In this document: in pieces, positions 7,789-18,012 of the stretch | Layout: the number at the start of each line of letters is the position of its first letter | Position numbering within the stretch: position 1 is the stretch's first letter | Source: Acanthaster planci | Taxonomy: Eukaryota; Echinodermata; Asteroidea; Valvatida; Acanthasteridae | Assembly (NCBI RefSeq): GCF_001949145.1 | Contig: NW_019091665.1 | Location: 10,583-31,337, forward strand | Direction: 5' to 3' | DNA: 20,755 nucleotides | Position numbers and translations under genes: made by a program | Notes under the pieces: model-generated | The model's input: the letters and a program-made list of their open reading frames with translations, nothing else | Databases searched by the model: none | Told to the model about the DNA's origin: nothing

Positions 7789-9080
7789 AATTATAATTTT
7801 AAAAATTGGCCTTTCCTTGCTTGTCGTACAAAGTGTTTAAGTGGTGTATTTCAATTCCAGTAAGAAAATTAACGAACTCAATCCAACACTTTTTTCTTTT
7901 CCAACCTCTCGGGTAAATGAAGCGCTCTTTGCCTGTATTACGAAATAGGTTTGAATAAACGTTTTAAATCAGTTCTTTGTATATGAAAAAGTAGTTTAAA
8001 AATTCAGAAAAGATGTACCGCCCTTCTTTGGAGCTGGAGGTATTATTCATTCAAACAAAAAGACAGAACAGACAAGGAAAAAGGAAAACGAGTGTTTGGA
8101 TGGTTCCTCAGGCGCTTATATTAATATGGTGTCTTTTCAGAGCAATATTTACTGTGTTTGGTTGGATTTTTGTGTGGCCCACTGGTTGGGTTTGACTCAT
8201 CTTTAATACAGAAACTACTGATTAGAAAGTTTCAGACAATTAATCGCCGTAGGACTGGCAATTATGTTGGGCGCAATTGGTCGATGTGTGCGATCGTTCC
8301 ATATTTGCACGATCAGTTAATTTAGTCCACAATTTGTGTTCTGTCATCAGCCGGTGGTCTTTTCTTTCTAATTTATGGTCGTGAAAGATTGTTTTAAAGA
8401 AGGGAACTGAAGCTTGAAATTTCATGCAGGACTGACCAATTGCACAGAGCAATAGGGCGATCATGCAGGTCAGCCGATCGCGCCCAAACACGTTTATGTT
8501 GTTATTTCCTGACGTTACTTAGCTGCTGCGCATTAATTCGACATGGTGACGGGCGTAAAACAGGAGCTGAATGACTCCGCATACTATATGGCAAGGGGGT
8601 TATATAAGCCATTAACCCTACCCCCACCCACCCCCCAAAAACAATTCTGGTGTATAACGGTACAACACAGAAAGTGTACCTTTTAACTGTCCGACAGCCA
8701 GATTTATAAAAACCACCCCATCCCCAAAACAAGGCAACAAAAGAGAAAACAAACAGAAAATTAAAAGTGCCTCGTTCGTAATTTTGAGGCTATGAAACAA
8801 AAGCGTGAATATTTATGCATTGTGAGTGCCTCTTATTGAAATGTTGTGTCGAACCCCTTCCCCGATTTTTCGAAGTTTAACCCAGTAATTTCAGAATGCC
8901 TTCACACCCGCCCCCCTTCACTCGTCGATGTGGACGATGTTTTCATAAGTCCAGGCTCCTAACTGATAAAATCTTTCAAATTCTTTTCAATTCTTTCTCT
9001 GAAATAACAGCCAACCAAACCACAGACTCATTTTTCATGCTTGCCTTTTGCACGTCGATTTGTCGTGAAATATTTTGACT
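7789..9080. other. Non-coding stretch, no gene recognised
   Basis: ORFs of 60-83 codons on both strands show no domain and biased composition. A C-rich stretch at 8618-8637 (C5-A-C3-A-C6) could form an i-motif, or a G-quadruplex on the minus strand. Confidence 0.65.
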
Positions 9081-9208
9081 CGTGGTGACGTCTTACCCAT
9101 CGACTCAGACACGCTGCTGCATGGCAGTTCATTTCATCGAAAGTATCTGAGTATTTATTGTTGGACGTCATCACGGAATTTCAGTGGTTCCATATCGATG
9201 GATAAGAC
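9081..9208. repeat. Two overlapping inverted repeats containing GACGTC
   Basis: CGTGGTGACGTC at 9081-9092 is inverted at 9164-9175 (11 of 12 matches). GTCTTACCCATCGA at 9090-9103 is inverted at 9195-9208 (13 of 14). Their left arms overlap by three bases, so one folded strand can use only one pairing fully. Both copies of GACGTC resemble CRE/ATF sites. Confidence 0.5.
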
Positions 9209-10249
9209 GGGCGCTACGTGACGATGCGTGTGCTTTGAACGCGCAGTAGGAAACGAACCATGCACAAAAATGGTCAAAGAGTCATTTGCTCATGACAACC
9301 AGGTATCACATGTGCTGCCCCAAGCAGAATGTATTTAAAGCAGTTTCAGAGGCTAGACGCTTTGGCCCAAATTTTAGAGGGTCATCACGGAGTGTTGGCT
9401 CATCCAGATTGAATCATTAATTCTTGCTCTACCCCCCCCCTTAATGAATTTTGCCAGGCTGTCGAAAGTGAAAAAAGTCCGCTTTCTTCTGTTCTCACTA
9501 ATAAATACCCTTACATCAATTACGAAAAATTACATTAAGACATGACAGACATTCACAAACAAAAGCCTGTCCGTATACATTGGGATGAAATTTCAACCTG
9601 TGGTCATTGGTTTTTTGCTCCACTGTGCCCCGCACGTGCAACAGAGCTATGAGCTTCATCAATGGTCTAAGACGGCGTAGATTGTCCTGTTGAATTTTTC
9701 GCCCAATTTCGCATTCAATGTGTTTAGTAAACCATTTTAGTGCCAACATCACAATGAAAAAAAAATACACAACGTAGGGAATCTGTATTATTTAAAGTTG
9801 CTAGGCCATGAGCTCTGCGGTGAAAGAGGGTATGCTGTTTGTAGTAGGAGTTACTTTTACTTGCGTTAAAGCAATCGCCAGATTGTAGTAAAAAGTGTTC
9901 ATAGGCAGGCAGGCTCTTGATTATAACCATGCTCACAACTTCTCAGAGTGTTACCATGTTGTCGTCGTTCCCCTAAAATGCTTATTCATTCTAAATGGGT
10001 ACATGTTTATTCGAATGTAGAATGCGAAGTATCAAGAATCTATCAGAGTTACCGGAGTTATGTTGCTGCATTTCCCGGACTCCAGCGACAAACAAGTACG
10101 AATGAAGCCTGAACAATATGATATTTTGCGGTTTTTTATGCTTGGCCATACAGCTCACAGCCACCCGCTAACCATCATCTACAGAACCAGGCGTCAAGCA
10201 GACATTAGCAGCCATCAATGTTCTTTCATCAACATACCTCTTTCTACAT

Positions 10250-10266
10250 CCCCCGGGGGGGGGGGG
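10250..10266. repeat. C5G12 homopolymer junction
   Basis: Five C residues (10250-10254) are followed by twelve G residues (10255-10266). This can fold back or form a G-quadruplex, and is also a likely site of length errors in sequencing. Confidence 0.9.
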
Positions 10267-10578
10267 TAATCCAGGTTTTTGAGTCAGGGTGTGGTTTTGT
10301 TCCAAAATGTCCTTTTTTTATTGAATAAAAGTTATGCCATCAGCTCCCGGCTCAAAGATGCTCACGCTGTTTCCAAAGTGGTGGCAATTCCAATTCTCTA
10401 AAGTAGCGTCATGTCCCCACGGACAACTCCCCCCGGAAAAAACTATTTCCTTCTCCATGAAATTACGCGAGATTTGTGATAGCCAATCATGAGTTTCCAT
10501 AGTTTGTAAAACAAAGCGTAAGAATGATGACAAAATGGATAACCCCCTTTACTGAATGGCGGTTCATTTTACATGTAT

Positions 10579-10610
10579 CCCCCCCCACACACACACACAC
10601 ACACGCACAC
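10579..10610 (+). repeat. C8 tract plus (AC)n microsatellite
   Basis: Eight C residues at 10579-10586 run into (AC)9 at 10587-10604, then an interrupted GCACAC to 10610. This is an ordinary dinucleotide microsatellite. Confidence 0.9.
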
Positions 10611-12510
10611 ATGTCGGATGCATGAATTAATTCCTCAAGATGAGGGCCCTCAGCTATCCATGCAACAGCAATATGGCCGGGGGCAAATTTGGAGCATGGG
10701 GCCTCTGCTAATGCTTGCTGAAATCCGATAATTGAATACCAGTATTCGAATAGTCGACTTTCCATTCAAAAATATTTGGTTGTATTAATTAAGCAGAAAC
10801 GACATAGACGTTTTAATAAAACGTACAAAAACAGAGATATTTGAAGGAAAGGTATAGTTTCTGACTTTATTATTGGGGGTGTTACTCATGTTTCCATGAA
10901 AATAATGTACTTTTAGAAAGTAACTGTGCTACTAAATAATTCATTGTTTCCCTTTTTATTCATGTAATTGATTTTCATATCCTGATATTTGATTTCGAAA
11001 ATGAATACTCAAGTATTAGGTAATCGATAAAATATCGGAATAATTCTTGGTACAATTAGCTTACAGGAACGGCTTGATCGTGGTGCTTGAGATAAAGCTG
11101 AGATTTAGACAAAATGGCTCTGAGCAGGCTGCAGAAACTGCTATTCCTACATTGGTAGGCTTAGTTGAGGATAAGTTTTTTCCCGGCAGAATTCATCATC
11201 TTCGCACACGAATTAGAGGTACTTTCATTCAGATTATAGATTGACCATCTAGAACACCATTTAAAGAGTAAAACTGATCATTCAATTTCATCCTAAGAGC
11301 ATGTGATTGCACGAAGTTGTTATTCAAAAAGTGATGGGGCATCAGCATTCAATTTGGAAAAACACGCAAAAGCATTCAAACTCGCGCGGACCCTCCTGTG
11401 GTATGTTTTTGGCGCTCAGTTTCGTGAATCGGCAAGTATTTGTGAGATTCGTGCAACGTTATTCGTTTAACATTAAATCGTCTGGGTTTTTTTTCCTTGT
11501 TACTACTTTATGTAAGATATTTCATAAAAGGAAACGTTTGGTTCACGGATAGGGATCTCTATAAAAATAACGATGGATCAATGTTTAGTTGCTAATTTGC
11601 TAATTCGTATTTTGCTTGAGAAATGTCCAAAAAGAATGAAAAATAGAATGAAAAATGAAAGCAAAAAGAATTACTTTAAACATGTGACAAAAAAAGAAAA
11701 TAAGCCATCGTTAAGTGAACCCGAAATATCTTAGTATACATGCACATTTGCGGAGATAGAGTATGTGTCTTGTGTGTAAAACAAAGAAATTACAAATCAT
11801 TAAACTGCATCTAAGGGATTTTTCTTTCAGCATCCGTGATGAAGGTCCAGGGAGATTTTCATTTGTACACTTTGATTAGCAAATGCACTGTATTCTTTGT
11901 GTGTAATTTGTTTGAGATATATAAAAATATATACATTCAAGTAAATACGTGTCACACGTTTCTATCGTCTTTTCTATTTCTAAACTTCCTTTCTGTTCTT
12001 TACACATCTGCATATGTTCCTCTTACCCTGACTACCTTGAAGTTTTTTTCAGTTTGAAGGTTCAAAATGTGAACATGATTGCCCATAAAGGAAAACGAAA
12101 GTAAAATTCGGGAGGAATTTCTCATTCCAGTCACCCAACGCGAAATCGAATGACGGTTTTGAATGAAATTAGTTCTGAATAGAATTTGTTACAGTACACT
12201 ACTCGACAAATTTGAAGGTTCTACCCACTGAAAAAGAAACACGGAAGAAACCAGCTGAGAAAAAGTTGGAATACGAATGAACAATATTGAACTTGATTTT
12301 GAAGATGACGAATTCGACTGGGAAAACCTATGCTAAGCTCGCTTTCCCTATAAACTTCGAACACACACTCGGCCTCGAGTTTACCTTTTCCGGCTTTGTA
12401 TTTTTCATTAATAGGGTTGGAGTCCAAAAGGTTTCATTTCATTATCTTGCCTGTACTGGTTTTAGTCTCCACGGGTAATGATTCGGAGAGACTGGTTCTT
12501 TTCTTAATTC

Positions 12511-12960
12511 GAAAGTGGACGCGAACGCAATTTTGAGACGTCGTCAGATCGAACAATTGTAAAGTAAATTCACAAATATTGAACACATTTCAACCCAAGC
12601 GAAGTTTGCTGCAAACGCTCAACGTCACATTCCCATCGCTTTCGCTTTCGCTTTTGCCCGAGGCATAAAGCGGCTTCGAGACAAATACGGTGCAAGGTGT
12701 AAACGCTTTTCTGTAGAGTTGACTCATATATAACTGTAGATATCTCCAGGTGCGTGGGAAAGTAGACACAAACGCGAGTTTGTGACGTCAGATCAATCAA
12801 ACATCCGTGTTGCGAAATTGCAAAGGTTCAGCATGGTTCATCTCAAGCGAATTTCGCTGCAACTGTTTGATGATTTAAATTTTGCTTTGCTTTTGCGTCT
12901 GTCTGAAGCATAGTCGGGCCTTAATGAGAATCTCTCAGAACTACAGGGGAGTAATTTTAC
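12511..12960. repeat. Diverged tandem duplication, unit about 248 bp
   Basis: Unit A starts at 12511 (GAAAGTGGACGCGAACGC) and unit B at 12758 (GAAAGTAGACACAAACGC). Later matched blocks keep nearly the same offset. GACGTC-GTCAGATC in A corresponds to GACGTCAGATC in B. CAAGCGAAGTTTGCTGCAA at 12596 corresponds to CAAGCGAATTTCGCTGCAA at 12844. The CTTTCGCTTT-rich block and AGGCATA at 12661 correspond to AAGCATA at 12906. Unit B contains a full CRE palindrome TGACGTCA at 12783-12790. The duplication ends about 75 bp from the end of the secreted-protein gene. It may be a repetitive element inserted twice or a local duplication. Confidence 0.65.
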
Positions 12961-13036
12961 TTTCTGACTTCTAAGCATGGTTCTGTCTAACGGCAAACAT
13001 ATAGCAATGTCCCATATCGTGGCTTTCACGGAAGGG

Positions 13037-13738
13037 TTACACGAAGGTAGACGTAGTCATTATAGCCAACACAGCAATGAAGTAACTCGGGTGAACCCTT
13101 TGACTTCCATTCTTGCTTGAGTCCTTGACACCAGGCTCCACGTTTGTGCTGGGAACGATCGTCTGGGGTTTAGTGCTCAGCAGAAGTGTCACGGTAGTGG
13201 TAATGAGCGGTTGGGTGGTCAGCGGGGAGGTGGTAGGTGGAGGTGTCGTGGGTTCGCTCGGCTCCTGGCAGCTGTATGCAGACTGCATGGCTTGCATGTT
13301 GTCGTCAGTGGCCCGCTCGGCGCCTAACTGGGCGTTGGCCTCGACCACAGCGTAGCCAGACTGGAAGGGTGCGAGTAGGAAGATATACCGCTGGTTCTCT
13401 TCCACGTTGGTGCTGGTGCAGTCGTGGCTCTCCCCGAACCCAACCACAGTCACCTCGTTATAGACTTTTAGCTGGGGTGACGGCTTCTTGTACACGCACT
13501 CCACTGCAACCTCCGCACCGTAGACGGGGGCGCCAAACCGACGGACGAAAACGGGCGGTGTGGTCTTCGTGACGTTTCCCAAGATGGCAAAGTCAACGGA
13601 GTCTTCGCTAGCCCTTGATGCGATAGGCAAAGGCTGCCAGCCGACGGGCTCAGAGCAGGCACCGCACATAGTAACAAGTATGGTCAACTGCAAAAGTACA
13701 ATCACCGCCGATCTTCGTACCGCCATGCCCAATCCCAT
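13037..13738 (-). CDS. Secreted, probably GPI-anchored protein with CCDC3/NTR-like ectodomain and mucin-like stalk
   Basis: The 233-residue ORF begins with a signal peptide: basic MAVRR, then a hydrophobic core at residues 11-24, with cleavage plausible before Cys28. The ectodomain (about 28-158) has Cys at 28, 81, 107 and 157 and blocks W-x-PL (34-37), YGAEVAVEC (73-81), EVTVVGFG (95-102), CTST (107-110) and RYIFLLAP (117-124). This layout resembles the secreted protein CCDC3 and, more loosely, NTR/TIMP-like folds. CCDC3's coiled coil is absent. Residues 160-200 are Thr/Pro-rich, as in O-glycosylated stalks. N-glycosylation motifs are N55-V-T and N210-G-S. A small-residue segment (207-212) and hydrophobic tail (218-233) fit a GPI signal. 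GC-richer than its flanks. It is complete and intronless; Met5 is an alternative start. Homology is from memory and ligand unknown. Confidence 0.65.
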   Translation of the reverse strand: MGLGMAVRRSAVIVLLQLTILVTMCGACSEPVGWQPLPIASRASEDSVDFAILGNVTKTTPPVFVRRFGAPVYGAEVAVECVYKKPSPQLKVYNEVTVVGFGESHDCTSTNVEENQRYIFLLAPFQSGYAVVEANAQLGAERATDDNMQAMQSAYSCQEPSEPTTPPPTTSPLTTQPLITTTVTLLLSTKPQTIVPSTNVEPGVKDSSKNGSQRVHPSYFIAVLAIMTTSTFV

Positions 13739-13780
13739 CGTTGGCTATGAATATCAAAGTTGTTTTTCACTTCAAGGTAG

Positions 13781-13787
13781 CTATATA
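13781..13787 (-). promoter_or_regulatory. Possible TATA box for the secreted-protein gene
   Basis: On the minus strand the sequence reads TATATAG, about 43 bp upstream of the ATG at 13738. This would place the transcript start about 15-20 bp before the ATG, a short but possible leader. AT-rich background makes chance occurrence likely. Confidence 0.2.
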
Positions 13788-13889
13788 CGCGGCAAACTGC
13801 TAAGTTTCCCTCCTTGCCAGTGCATTTAATCCCTATTACCTCAAGGTAAACTGCTTCTCCAGCACTGAACGACAGAGTCCATGAAAAGA

Positions 13890-16657
13890 GCAATGCTCAG
13901 TAAGGCGATACGTGTATATCAATCAAGCTGTTAACTTCGTGTAGTGAAAATCTGTCCTTGGCTCAAATGGCGCATTCCCCAAGAATGCTACGCCTTGCAT
14001 TATAATAATTTAAATATCTAGGACGCTCCACTATACATCATACCCAGAAGCGACGGGGCTTGATACCAGCAGGGAACCAGCAAACAAGAGGGCGTGCACA
14101 ATCCGTATCAAACAGGGAGCACGCAGGGTAGTCCTCCCGCCCAGAGCTCCAGTAAATTCGACTTGACCAAGGCGCTTGTTTGGCCTGAGATGTGTCAGCT
14201 AGAGAACTTTTTTTGCGCGTTGATAGAGAATTATCGTCGAATACTACCTAATTCAGGCTCAAGGTTTGACACTTATCTGCAGGTTTGTAAAACGTTTGCC
14301 TTCTTAATAGTTTTAATACTTGAATATGATAGAATGAATCATGGGGAAAAGAGGAAAGAAACCCCCATTCGCGTAACAAAGCTGGTTTAGTGGACAGGGG
14401 AAAGTTCATTCTTGCGTCGCCTGATCTCTGAATGCGCACCCGCAGCATGACGATATTGATTGTCAGAATGATTTAATCATTATGTATCTGATGGAGGTGA
14501 TGCTGATATGTTGATCTCGAATTTAACCAATGACCTCAAGTTCACGAACTGTATAGCTCTTCATGATGATGGGCCACGATCTCGGTGTGTGTAAGAGAAT
14601 TACGGACAGAAACATTCGATTTCAAATTGCAGTGCAATCAAACTAGATAGTTGAGCGCTTAAATTCAAGCTTTTCAAGTTGGAGGGAAATTATCCCCAGT
14701 TACTGCATGGTACCAATTTAAACTATATGCAGCGCTGGTCAACGATGAATTTATAACGTCGAGATGATAATCTGTACTTTCCATCATAGGCTTTTATAGT
14801 TTACAATTTTTACCAACGACCCTTGTAAATTTATCCATTGGCGTATACAGCTGTACGGTTGGTAAGCTGCCCCCTCTCTGGAAACATTTTGCCAGCTTCT
14901 TTGATGTGTTGCGAATGAAAAGCACCAAAATGTAGCATCATCCATCAGAAAATGTGACATGAAACATGAACATATGAAGTTACATGAAAATAGTTTTGCC
15001 CATCCCGAAAAAGTTTGCGCCCCTCCCCAAAAGGTTCTGGAACTGACCTCAGGAAAGCATCATTTTCTAGGGGGAATGTTAGTATGAGTATAAATGAGTT
15101 TTCTTTGTGGTTTGGATGGGAAGGTAATACGTATTCTGTTGGAACAGAAAAATATCTCTCAGACACCCACTTTGATTATAAAAGGACATCTTGCTCCCCC
15201 GGCCCGCAAGACCTTACTCTTCACCACTTAATAATCGCTGTGCTAAGGTACGGACCCCAGCTCAACGAAGCCTCGGGTCTCGTCAGTGTTGCAAAAACAT
15301 CAAGTTTATGAGGCCAAGGACTCGAACTTCTTAATTTGGTTCCTGCATTCAGTGGCGTAAATTTATGCTGGATATTGGGGGAATGGAGTGGGGTGACTTG
15401 CCCGGCCATGGAAATTTGAAAAGCGGGGAGAGGGGGTATGACACCATATGACACTGTAGGCCTATAGAGGGCGATTGTTCATGATACAGATGTATTATTA
15501 CATTTATGCAGAATCTTACATTGCAATGGAATATTTGTTTATTTATTTTTAATGTTTTCCCTTTTTGAGTGATATTGAATACATTTTAGTCGTTGGAAAG
15601 TCCGACAATTCTTCACACTCACTTTAATTTTTCACTCGCTACAAAAATTGAGGGGATGATTTAATAGCCCATCCCACCTCCTAAATAAGGGAGATATATA
15701 TATACATTCCCCACCCCACCTCAACCCCCACCATTTACGCCCATGCCTTCAGAAAGAATCCGATACCACCACGCAGGTTGATAATGAAGCAGACAGTCAC
15801 TACGATAGAATAACTAACGAAAGAAACACAGTGCACTAGCAATGAGCGCCATTGCACCGTGCTTGTAAGATGTTCTTAAACGAGTGAAAAGAAGCCAAAG
15901 CCGAGTGTGTAAGGGTACAGCCCACTAATTCCAGCCCCATTGAAAACAGTGTGAAATCACCATTCTTCAGAGCCCAATAACATGCAAGCCAACATCCCTG
16001 AGGTGTCTCACACAAAAATTTAATTATTATTCAGTCATTAATCTTTCAGTTTCTTTTCAATTTCGGGGGGTTAACAAATTACATTTTTAATTATTCACCC
16101 AAAACAAAACCAACCCCCCAAAAGTCGAAGTTCCCAAGTCAGCACGCAGCCATTTTTCAAATGGCAACCCTCTGCTTTCTCGGTCCTTTGGGAACATTTG
16201 TCAACCGTTTTTATCTCTTCCGCCCTCAGATGGAAGCCCAAAGAACCAGGGTTTCGATCCTGGCAAAGATTTACACAATCTCACCATTTTGGGGGCCAAA
16301 CAATCCCCTTTTTCGAAAGATACTGTGGGAGCACTTTTAATGCTAATGACCCTGGGGAAATTATTGCTTGAGTTAGTGGACTGCACCCGTAACTACGTCA
16401 AGCCAGACTTTCACCACAGGAGGGCGGTATTTCTACTATTTTTGGTTCGACTACTTTGACGCGTGCTGTTTTCCTTCCTCTTGGTATAGTCTTAATGTCA
16501 TGGAGGGATAAGAACATCCTTCAGTCCATGCTCTTAGACAGTATGCTCATCATGTAAACTGGTGTATTGCTGGCCTTATTACTGTGGTTGTCCAGTCTTC
16601 GACTTTGACACAATATTTACACAAATTACAGCAAAGTAAGTGAGTACATTTCTGGAA
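13890..16657. other. Non-coding stretch, no gene recognised
   Basis: ORFs up to 98 codons show no domain, signal peptide or repeat structure and lie in AT-rich sequence. The only item noted is a tRNA T-arm-like sequence at 16246-16263. The stretch is taken as intergenic or intronic. Confidence 0.6.
16246..16263 (+). other. tRNA T-arm-like sequence (B-box-like)
   Basis: CCAGG and CCTGG pair as a 5-bp stem around GTTTCGAT, close to a tRNA T-arm and one base off the RNA polymerase III B box (GGTTCGATCC). The loop is one base too long. No A box or acceptor stem is found at the correct distance, so this is at best a relic of a tRNA or tRNA-derived SINE. Confidence 0.2.
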
Positions 16658-16690
16658 TACATGTACGTGGTAGGCCTACACGTACATGTA
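16658..16690. repeat. 33-nt near-perfect palindrome centred on GTAGGCCTAC
   Basis: TACATGTACGT at 16658-16668 is inverted exactly at 16680-16690. The core GTAGGCCTAC (16670-16679) is itself a perfect palindrome. One unpaired G at 16669 breaks full symmetry. It marks the left edge of the TACATGTA-rich region. Confidence 0.8.
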
Positions 16691-18012
16691 GGTACTGGAC
16701 ATGTACATACCGTACCTTTACATGTACAGTACATGTACGTAGACTAGTAGTAGTATGCATGGTGTGCAATGTACATGTATGTATGTACGTATGTGTAAAA
16801 TGTGTGGCGTTACATAAACCACGTGCATACAGATATTAAAGGCCTGAGTGGTTTGTAACTGGCAACTCACCTTATTTTCTTTGACATCAGCATTTTATGA
16901 AGACCAATTGACTATGCGTACAATTCTAAATGTATCATTATCATTGTTAAAAAATAATGATCAATTAAAATGATAAATAAACTAACAACTTAGCCTATTT
17001 AGGGTGTTTAGGCCTAATGTTTAATGTGTAACGTGTGTGACCGTATAACCATGGAGGAATAAGAACATTCTTCTTTCTTCATGGTACAACCGGCAGGTCC
17101 CTTTGTGACTTACGCCACCTTCCTCCATGCTTAGGCATACCGTGAAAATCAATCGGACTTGACAATACCTGAAGGTGGTGAAATTATTGACCGGCTGACC
17201 ATGGGGCAGTGCATGCAGACATCTGGGAGTTTCACAAGAGTGCATGCTTACGGACTGATCAAAGAAAAGATTGTGTAACCCGATCCTAGGACTCGCTGGT
17301 GCGTGCATACATGTACGTCACAGTGGTTTCTGTTTTCACGGGTGAAGTAGCTGTCATTTTGCGAGAATCCCGGATGTCCGCGCTGCCCCAGACATGTACA
17401 TGCATGGTATGTTTTTTAGTAACATAAGCTACATGTACATGTAAATTACAAATACAAGGTTTATTTAGCATGTTACAGTGTGTTAGCCAAGACTAAGCAT
17501 GCTAAGACAGTTCTGTAGATTCAGTGTAATGCTATGTACATGTACATGTACATGTACGTACTACCACCAGATTACTGACATGTTTACAGGTCCACATGTG
17601 CACTGTGCACAAACACTTATTTTATATCTTCGTATCCTTTATGTACTAAAAATTTAGAGTGGGAAGTGCACGTTCCAATTCACTCCCATTTTGAACAAGA
17701 ATCTTGTTTCTTACGTCATGTCACTTACACGTACAGTAGGCCAACATTTGTTATAAGTTTGCTATAAAGAATGCAATGTTAGGGAAAACAAGGAATTAAA
17801 AAGATGGTTTCTATTATATTAAATTCATTTTTTCTTCTCCCACCTGCATAAGTTACATGTACATGTAATTTTAGGGGGAAAATGGTACTTTAGAGTTTTA
17901 TTTTTAAATTTTGCCACCCTGCAATCCTGCAAAATTTCATGTAATGTTTGTAATCCAAGCAGTAAACAAATGCAGGCTTTTGGCATGTACATGTACTTGG
18001 GCATTTCCACGG

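Larger units (their letters stand above)
9209..12510. other. Long non-coding stretch, no gene recognised
   Basis: Longest ORFs are below 100 codons and lack recognisable domains, signal peptides or repeats. Contents are homopolymer tracts (C9 at 9432-9440, C5G12 at 10250-10266), a CA microsatellite at 10579-10610 and A-rich low-complexity sequence at about 11630-11700. Distal introns or enhancers cannot be excluded. Confidence 0.65.

Noticed and set aside
8850-8865. B-box-like GGTTCGAC on the minus strand (also 16445 on the plus)
   Set aside because: No A box, no acceptor pairing and incomplete B-box consensus, so no tRNA gene.
13113-13572. Plus-strand ORFs of 80 and 111 codons opposite the secreted-protein gene
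   Set aside because: They are antisense shadows of the minus-strand gene, Arg/Ser-rich without domains.
14094-14390. 98-codon plus-strand ORF as an exon
   Set aside because: No domain, no signal peptide and no convincing splice or promoter context; length is within chance for this composition.
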